Part shown: one piece after another, positions 56,816 through 64,000 of the stretch
Numbering within the stretch: the stretch's first letter is position 1
Layout of the letters: the number at the start of each line of letters is the position of its first letter
Origin: Calliopum simillimum
Taxonomy: Eukaryota > Arthropoda > Insecta > Diptera > Lauxaniidae
DNA: 64,000 nucleotides
Assembly: GCA_951812925.1 (NCBI GenBank)
Contig: OX638370.1
Coordinates: 112,668,897 to 112,732,896 of the forward strand
Direction: 5' to 3'
Notes under the pieces: model-generated
Database searches by the model: none
Told to the model about the DNA's origin: nothing
The model's input: only the letters and a program-made list of their open reading frames with translations
Program-made: the position numbers and the translations under genes

Positions 56816-57712
56816 TAGAGGGTGATTCAAAAGCTTTCGATTAAAATCTGCATTTTCGACCTTTGTCTGCCATATTTTGAGTTCTTTTTCATCGCGGCAG
56901 TAAAGGATTTTAGTTATGGATCGTTTAGTAGAAATCGTTGAATTTTGGATCTTAAATTCCAAGTCAATTCCAAAAAATTTAAAATTCCAAAAAATCATCA
57001 TTTCGGACGAGGCTCATTTCCACCTCGGCGGCTATGTTGACAAGCAAAACTGCCGTATCTAGGGCTCGAAAATCCACAAGTGCTCATGGAGAGGCCAACA
57101 CATCCACCGCGAGTTACTGTTTGGTGCGGTTAATGGGTTGGGCAGTTTTTTTTCGAAAATGAGGACGGAAACACCGAAAATGTCAACTCTGAGCTATACC
57201 ACACTATGTTGGAGGACTATTTTGTGCCGACGGTTGAAGCTCAGGGTCTGGACGATATGTGGTTTCAACAGGATGGCGCTACACTAACACAACTCGCCTC
57301 AATTTGGACTTATTACGTCGCAAATTCCCGAACCGTGTAATTTCTTGTCGCGGTGATGTAAATTGGCCGCCCTGATCATGCGATTTGACTCCGATGGATT
57401 TTTTTGTGTGGTGTTATATGAAGGATAAAGTCTATGTGAATGATTTGAAGGCGATTCCAGACTTGAAAAGCAATATTACATCGGTGATTAGGGCCATTTT
57501 GGAGGCCATACTTCAAATTGTCATCAAAAATATGGTCGAATGAGTGAGATATCTAAGGAATAGTCGCGATGAACATATCCGCGAAATGATTTTCCACACA
57601 TAATTTTATTGTGTGACCTTTCAAATGAAATAAAATGTTTGGAAATATTCCGAACCGTTTGCGTTTTATTCAAAATCAAAGTACCACACGTCTTAATGGA
57701 ACACCCTTTATA
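56816..57712 (+). mobile_element. Tc1/mariner-type transposon, internally deleted
   Basis: The left end gagggtgattcaaaa is the imperfect inverse of the right end gtcttaatggaacaccctt; TA lies outside both ends. Between them is a decayed transposase gene. The outside TA, the end form AGGGTG(T/A)TTC and the protein motifs fit the Tc1/mariner superfamily. Confidence 0.78.
56916..57600 (+). pseudogene. Tc1/mariner-type transposase, deleted and frameshifted
   Basis: ATG at 56916 opens MDRLVEIVEFWILNSKSIP, then jumps within a few codons to IIISDEAHFHLGGYV, the first catalytic block. Most of the N-terminal DNA-binding part is therefore missing. TAG follows at 57060. Beyond it, in changing frames, are PPRVTVWCG (about 57105), DDMWFQQDGA with the second catalytic Asp (about 57251-57280), CDLTPMDFFVW with the third acidic residue (about 57379-57411) and a C-terminal tail (KDKVYVNDLKAIPDLKSNI, about 57424-57480). 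Family members are usually about 340-350 residues. This copy is inactive. Confidence 0.85.
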
Positions 57713-57794
57713 AGAAAGCCAAAACTTGGAATATTGACAGAATTCAATATTCATATAAACTTTTTTTGAATGCAGAAGGAACATTAACCATAGA

Positions 57795-58560
57795 GTTAAA
57801 ATTTTTCACACTTCACGATCGGTAAAAGCCCAAAAGCATCGAAAAATAATCTTAAACATCGATAGAAAATCAAAAATAGCGAAAAATGTCTAAAATGTTG
57901 GTAAAAGTCCAAAATTATTGTAACAAAAAAATCAAAAATATCGGTAAAACTCTAAAAATATCGACAAAAAATTTAAATATCAGTAGAGGTCCAAAAGTAT
58001 CGAAAAAAACATCTGAAATATCGGTAAATGTCCAAAAATATCGAAAGCATCGGTCAAAGTCCAAAACTATCGAAAAACATCTAAAATATCGATAATAATG
58101 CAAAAATATAGATAAGAGAAACATCGAAAATATCATCAGAAGTCCAAAAGAATCGGAAAATATCTAAGTAAAAAAAAACTGGATATAAATATCGTTAGTT
58201 AGGTGATTAAAATTTTCACATGCACTTATACCAGTCTGTCGAGTCACTTTTGTGGTATTAAAATGGCACTTTTAGTGCTACTTAGGCTTTAGCTTGCATC
58301 GCTAAACCGCCACTCTAACCTAACCAAACCGGTAAAAGTCCCAAAGAAACGAAAAACACCTAAAACATTGGTAAAGGTCCAAAAATATCGCAAAACCTCT
58401 AATACATCGGAAAAGGCCAAAAATATCTAAAACATATAAAATATCGGGGAAAACCCTAAGGTATCGGAAAACATATAAACATCATTAAAAGTCAAAAACA
58501 TCGAAAAAAATTTATAAAATTGGTTAAAGTGTAAAACGTTGACAAAAATAGGTTTAGCAA
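57795..58560 (+). repeat. Minisatellite of 'aaaaTATCGgtaaaagtcc' units
   Basis: Units of roughly 22-26 bp alternate two half-types, aaaatatcggtaaaagtcca and aaaatatcgaaaaacatct. A retrotransposon 3' fragment interrupts the array at 58194-58330. Frames at 57886-58136 on both strands are repeat artefacts. Confidence 0.85.
58194..58330 (+). mobile_element. Severely 5'-truncated 3'-UTR copy of the 7.8-kb retrotransposon family
   Basis: From ttagttaggtgattaaaat to gcatcgctaaaccgccactc and a cctaacc tail, it matches 9120-9254. Only ~137 bp were inserted. Both sides are minisatellite units of the same array. Two copies sharing only the 3' end indicate a family moved by 3'-primed reverse transcription. 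Confidence 0.85.
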
Positions 58561-60815
58561 GCAAGCACTCCATTGTAGTATCCACTTTCTTAATACTCGG
58601 TGGTACTGTTGTTAATGTTTTTATTACTCCGTTTTTTTGTGAATTTCGAAAAATGGAACTTAGAAAATTTGTTGAGAATAGCCTCAGGAATCTTTAATTT
58701 TCCTGTGTTCTATCGATTCCTGCCCACACTGTATATATTTGGTTGAACAATACACAAAAAAGAAGGGTTTTCAAAATTCGACCTCAAACTGAAATTAAAT
58801 CAATTTAAAAAACGTACATATATTGAATCGTGGTAAGATATTTCAAAATGCAAACAATTTTTCAAATGCAGTTTAAAAAAAAACCTCAAATATAAATTTA
58901 ATCAAACTTTCCAGCATAAGTACCTGCCTAGCATTATTTTGTTTTATCACAAATAAGATAAAAGGTTTTAAATCACATTTGTGTAAAATTTATTTAATTT
59001 TTAGATTCACTTAATTTCTATGTATGTATGCAGCAGGAATATTCACATATATTCTGCACGCAAAGTCACCACCACAAGTGGAGGCAGTGTTGCCACATCT
59101 ACATAAAACAAAATTTTAACTACAAAAGGGGGGCATAAATTTCATGGGATATTAAATTTTATGTGCGTGCTGCAACAACACGCTGTCGGTTGTAATTTGA
59201 ATTAATATATTTGTTAAACACACACACACTTACACACGCATAAAATACATACATGCACAGGTAGGTGAATGTATAGGAAAAACAACAATAGCAACAACAA
59301 CAACATTTACTACTCTGTTAATGTGGCATTTAAATAAAATAAAGATTATAATACAAAATAGCGTTGAAAAATGCGTAAAAATGTTAGCGTGACATAAAAA
59401 AAACAGCAGGCATTCTAGAAAGGTACGCATGGCCTGCCCACAGCACAGGTAGCATAACCTCGACAGCTGCGAATTCGCAACAGACCGTGTACAAATTCAT
59501 ATTAAAAAGCGTAAAATTTCAATGAATACGCGCAAAAAGCATGCAATGCGCCCATAAATATGCAATGGAAAACATTTATTTTCATATACATTCATTCATA
59601 ATTAGCATACGCTTTGGTGGAAAAACTGTTGCTCAAAATCACTTCACCGCAAATAATTGCAGCATAGGTTACATACTTTAACCTCCCACTCTGTGACTGG
59701 GTCCTATCAAGCGCACTCTGTGTGCTGCTGCTACTCTGCTGTACCTTATGGACTTATCCCGAGAACCATGAATAATTGTGAATAATTGAGATTTAATTCG
59801 GCGTAGAAAAGGTCGTTAGCAGCGAACAAAGAAAATAATGGAAAAACTGCCATGCTGTCAGATTCGAGTGGTTGAAAGTGAAGTAAATGCAACACAGAGG
59901 CGAATATGTTGAGCGCATGCAACCTTTAAAGTGCAGGAAAGCAGGAAATTACTTTGAATGAAAATTTGAGCTTTTGCGGCGATTACATTGGGCAACGATG
60001 CAAAATTTTTGTTAGTTGGACGTTGGATGCGTCATTTGTTCCTCAATGTATCAATGCCAAATGCATTTAGTATTGAATTGCATTAAATTTATTATTTTTA
60101 CTTTTAGAAAAAGCATAGATTTTTGAGATGAGTAGAATTTCAAACAATGGCTGTATCAGAAATGAAAAACTGATGACATAATATTTCAGTATTAATTGAT
60201 GACTCAAAAAAGGACTACGAGGCGGGGAATTTTTGTCTGTACGTAAACACTTATCGTTTACTTCGCCTACCTTACATTACGCAGTCTTTCAGGCTACCAT
60301 CTTGACGAAGAATGGGCATACCAACTAATAGACAATTACTTAAATGATAGACTTAGGACCTGATTCACAGTCATAAGTTAACCAATTAGTTAGCTAAAAT
60401 GGTGAAAGAAGTTTAACTAATGTTTCATGCTAACACTGTTTTGGTTAACTGGACTTCTCAAGTCACCTCCTTCCTAAAGCAACATCTGTCACAAAATTCG
60501 AGTGATATTTAAAAAATTTTTCCCAACGCACAGTGGGGAAAAAGTGACTATTTTGTTAAAGTCAACTTTCCGACCATAGCGATTAAATGATTTTTTTTTA
60601 ATAAATTTTCTATTAATCTGCGGGGCCAAATTTTCTGATTTGGCTTTTGATTACAGATGGTGAATCCAAAAACGTGGAGAAAAATATTTAAACTTCTTAA
60701 ATTTTCACGAAAATTGCCACGTAAAGGTTTTATGAGGCCATTATTATAAAATTGAAGTCAATTGAATAAGTTTCAAAATTGCGGATACAATTTGGCATCT
60801 TAAATTTTAAAATAT
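58561..60815. other. No gene recognised
   Basis: (CA)n near 59218-59236 and CAA runs near 59281-59305. No exon, RNA gene or complete element was identified. Confidence 0.3.
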
Positions 60816-60821
60816 AAACTT

Positions 60822-61372
60822 CAATGTGTCAATACATCAATATATCAATATATCTATATCAATATATCAATATGTCAATATATCAATGTGTCAATATATC
60901 AATATATCAATAAATCAATATATCAACATATCAACATATCAATGTATCAGTATATCAATATATCCATATATCAGGATATCAATATATCAGTACATCAATA
61001 TAGTACTGTATTAATACATAAATGCGTCAATATATCGATGTGCCAATATATCAATGCGTCAATAAAACAATATATCAACATATTAATATCTCAATGTGTC
61101 AATATATCAATGTATCTATATATCAATATATAAATATATCGATATATCAATACATCAATATATCAATTTATCAATGTATCAATGTATCAATATATCGATA
61201 TATCAATATATCAATAAATCAATATATCAATATATCAATATACCATTATATCAATATATCAATACATATTAATATATCTTATTATATCAATATATCAACA
61301 TATTAATATATTAATATATCAATACATCAATATATCAATGTATGTATCAATATATATATAAGTTCATCAATA
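60822..61372 (+). repeat. Minisatellite of ATATCAAT units
   Basis: Octamer- to decamer-like units (atatcaat, atgtatcaat, atatcgat) fill the interval. The repeat is open in several frames at 60826-61306 and would give Ile-Ser-Ile-Tyr-Gln-Tyr repeats; this is an artefact. Confidence 0.9.
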
Positions 61373-63016
61373 TATAAATTAACCAATTTATTAACTAATT
61401 AATTTACTTATTTTTCCATTTATCGATTTACCAGTTAAAAAAATGATTTATCAATTTAACAATTTGTCAATATATTTTTATAAATTGTTTCATATAAATA
61501 AAAGCAGTTTATATATAGTCAGATTATACAACTCAAAGCAAACGACTTCAATCTCAAAACTGAACTATAACAACGAAATGTACTAAGTTGCTTTCATATA
61601 ATTAAATTATAACCAAATTAATTTCATTGTAATTAAGGTTACAGAATATTGATATTGAAAATTTTTTTAAAAATTTAACATATTAAAAATTCCTTAAAAT
61701 ATAAATCCCAGAAAGGAAGAGCAACATGAAAATCTAATTAAGAACTTCACATTAAAAACCCAATTCAAACTTTGGAAAAAACTTTTTTTTATTGCATTTG
61801 CAAACTCAAGTTGTGGAGGCAAGTCAACACATAATTGACTTGCCAGAAGGCATCCTTTTTCATTAAGGCTTTATTAGTTTGGTCCATTTGTGTTGGGCAG
61901 CAACAGTAACAACAACAACAGCAATAATAATACTAACAGTAAAAACACCAAATGTACCCAACCGCATGCGAAATTTAAAATTAAATTATTTGATTCACTT
62001 GTGAACTTGTAAATGTATGCATGCATGCATGTGTGTGTGTGTGTTTGTGTGTCAAAGAAGCATTAATAAGTAATCGCTTTAGGGTGGCATACAAAAATTT
62101 TGCAGGACAATTATTGATATTCTATATAAATGTGTGGGGATGTAATACTACTTTTTCGACGGAGATTGAACTGTGAAGGGTAAGTAAATAATTTTTTTCT
62201 TAGATCTTATCCGTTTCCACTCGCCAAAAGAGATTCATTTTTGACATTTGATGTCATAAGCAAGAAAATGAAAGTTGTTTTTCCTTGTCTTCTTATTATT
62301 TATATTCGATTTGCTTCTTTTTAATGGCATTAATGCCAATTGTCAAAACTAAGCGTTACCCTTTGATCGGAAATAGATAAAATTGGTAGCCCTGCTGAGA
62401 TTTCTTGTCAGAAGTAGATTTATTCTTGTATGGAAAATCACGTGACTTACAGCGGGATTAAGAGCTTCACCTCAAAACAGCCATAAATCACTTTTTAAAC
62501 CTCCCGTGAAAACTTATTATGAAGGTCAAATGTAACGAATAAACATTTTTTACTCGTAATAATTTTTACTTCACTCGAGTAATAAAAAAATTAAAGTTTC
62601 ATAAAGTAATATTTACAAATGAAATTTAGTAAAATTATTAAATAATATGGACTCTAAATTGCCTATATTATGCTATACGTAGAGTAAATTATGTTTGCTG
62701 TAAGTAAAGATAATGAAGGCTTTAGTTAATAAATATTCTCGGGAATTTCTCTGAGTCTGCAATAGAAAATCAGAGAAAAATTTCTCTGAAACATTTATTC
62801 ACGATAACCCCCAAAATGTTTCTATCTATCACATGAAAGACTAATTTCACTAATAGTTGCTGAACACTAAAAAAGCAAAATTTTATCCCGAAAGCAAAAA
62901 AATCGTTGAAATCAGTAAGCAGTTCTAACAATAAATATTTTCCAAATTTTACCCCACTGTAAAACTCTAAAACAACATTTTGGACAAAACTCGTTCTCAC
63001 AAGATCATAGAATACG
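61373..63016. other. No gene recognised; CAA and TG runs
   Basis: CAA/CAG repeats at 61905-61930 and an ATGCATGCATGTGTGTGT patch at 62016-62050. The minus frame at 62770-63000 has no recognisable domain. Confidence 0.35.
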
Positions 63017-63400
63017 TTAACCCATTATATACTGTTTTTATGGGTCTTTGTGACCCCTTTTCCTAAAACTGAGCCACAATGGGTTAAAAAAATTTTCAAA
63101 AATATCCTACAAAAAATTTCATTAAGGGTTGCCAAAGACGAAAAATTCTCAAAACTTAAGGTAAGCGCGTCAGGGATGTAATTAATATGCAATGTGAAAA
63201 GTCCTAAATGATTTCAACGATTTTTTTGGTTTAGGGCTCAAATTTTGACCTTTACGTGCTTAGAAACTATTAGTGAAATTTTATAGCAAATATTTCTGTA
63301 GAACATACTGACTCAATATTTCCCTGTTTTGGGTGTAATTTTTGTACCTATTTTAGAAAAGGGCAAAAATGACCCACATGTGGGGGTCAAACAGGGTTAA
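63017..63400. mobile_element. piggyBac-like MITE flanked by TTAA
   Basis: TTAA|CCC at 63017-63023 and GGG|TTAA at 63394-63400 bound a 376-bp element. Subterminal parts are inverted matches: tatgggtctttgtgacccct then tttcc on the left, and aaaagggcaaaaatgaccca then catg on the right. TTAA targets with CCC/GGG ends are the signature of piggyBac-type elements. An internal GGGTTAA at 63081-63087 could mark a shorter alternative end. There is no coding capacity. Confidence 0.6.
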
Positions 63401-63744
63401 AATTTTCTAAAAAAATATTCCCCGCAATATCTTGCATAAGTTTGCTCAACACATGATACACCTCAAATGTAAGGATCATATAGTTAAATTCATCGATTTA
63501 ACACAAGAATGCGGTATTTTTGCTTTTTTCATATAGGTACAGTGGAAAAAAAAAAACTTTCAAAAATCGATTAAAAAAAAATGTGACGTGCTGGAGAAAA
63601 ACCACGAGACACGGGTATTTTTTTTTAACGTCTACTTTAAGAATATTTTGGATTTTCTCATGTGTTTTAAAAAAAGTTCGAAATTGTTCCACAGTGTAAT
63701 CTAACAAGTTTGTAATTGTTAGTTAAAACAATTTTCTATCTTTC

Positions 63745-63782
63745 ACACGGATGGACCCGGTTCGAATCCTAGTGCGGCCAGT
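63745..63782 (+). other. tRNA-like 3' fragment with pol III B box
   Basis: GGTTCGAATCC at 63759-63769 matches the B-box consensus GGTTCGANTCC exactly. The T-stem around it is imperfect (only three pairs), no matching A box or cloverleaf was found upstream, and T-runs follow at 63791-63803. It is more likely a tRNA-derived SINE piece or a tRNA relic than a working tRNA gene. Confidence 0.35.
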
Positions 63783-64000
63783 ACGTTTCTTTTTATTTTT
63801 TTGTTTGAACTTGACAGAAAGGTAAATGACTTAAAAAAAAAGTTTTATACTGTAAGGTTGTTTGAAAATTCTAAATTTACTTAAACAGTAAGGTAAAATT
63901 TATGTTATATATTGACTTGAAATTCTAATAAAATTTACTAGAAATAAAGTAGTACGAATTATTTTTTGTCTGCGTGTATCATAATTATGTGAACACAAAC
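63783..64000. other. No gene recognised
   Basis: A+T-rich sequence to the window edge; nothing supported. Confidence 0.3.

Noticed and set aside
60826..61306. Repetitive protein rich in Ile-Ser-Tyr-Gln
   Set aside because: It is the translation of a simple ATATCAAT minisatellite, open in more than one frame.
63745..63782. Functional tRNA gene
   Set aside because: The B box is perfect but the T-stem has mismatches and no acceptor, D or anticodon arms could be drawn.

Overview
The window looks like a piece of intron or intergenic DNA from the large, repeat-rich genome of a higher fly (Diptera, Brachycera). The reasons are strong A+T bias, many poly-A/T runs, CAA/CAG (opa-like) and CA/TG microsatellites, insect-type mobile elements (Tc1/mariner transposase remnants, an RNase H-bearing non-LTR retrotransposon, piggyBac-like TTAA ends) and a very large pentanucleotide satellite. 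I found no convincing host protein-coding gene. The longest open frames are lysine-rich, low-complexity or lie inside repeats. The species cannot be fixed from the sequence alone.

Layout. 0.6-2.0 kb: diverged tandem copies of a 'gggtgccatttctcc' repeat. 3.5-5.6 kb: nine dispersed copies of a 14-nt core (AACTCTACAAATGT), interrupted by a foldback element at 4.09-4.58 kb. 7.77-9.25 kb: 5'-truncated, decayed non-LTR retrotransposon with a 16-bp target-site duplication. 10.85-11.4 kb: short satellite. 13.0-14.2 and 41.2-42.1 kb: two copies of one LTR-like repeat. 15.6-16.5 kb: element with ~400-bp inverted repeats. 16.6-17.0 kb: satellite. 18.96-19.74 kb: dead Tc1/mariner transposase on the minus strand. 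21.8-23.25 kb: a TIR-bounded element containing a MITE, whose sister copy lies inverted at 55.2 kb. 24.3-25.96 kb: an ordered, twice-repeated six-monomer array with a CAGAGGACTGATGA core. 28.0-28.7 and 63.02-63.40 kb: piggyBac-like ends. 29.9, 31.9, 35.0 and 44.6 kb: further inverted-repeat elements. 33.54-34.09 kb: a hairpin-array transposon with a perfect 9-bp target duplication.

35.7-39.4 kb is a huge (GAGTT)n array with ~1-kb higher-order repeats that switches abruptly to (GAATT)n. 46.2-47.0 kb is another LTR-like repeat with a minus-strand TATA/initiator pair. 49.56-52.69 kb is a ~3.1-kb palindrome with arms of roughly 1.2-1.35 kb, the best candidate here for a functional non-coding locus such as a long hairpin RNA. 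54.2-54.8, 57.8-58.6 and 60.8-61.4 kb are minisatellites; the second is split by a small 3'-UTR copy of the same retrotransposon family seen at 9.1 kb. 56.8-57.7 kb is an internally deleted Tc1/mariner-type element.

The window therefore records layered transposition rather than a gene pathway. The most unusual structures are the 3.1-kb palindrome, the ACTGATGA array, the AACTCTACAAATGT array, the hairpin-array transposon and the higher-order pentamer satellite. All identity statements come from reading the sequence by eye; no database search or alignment was run.
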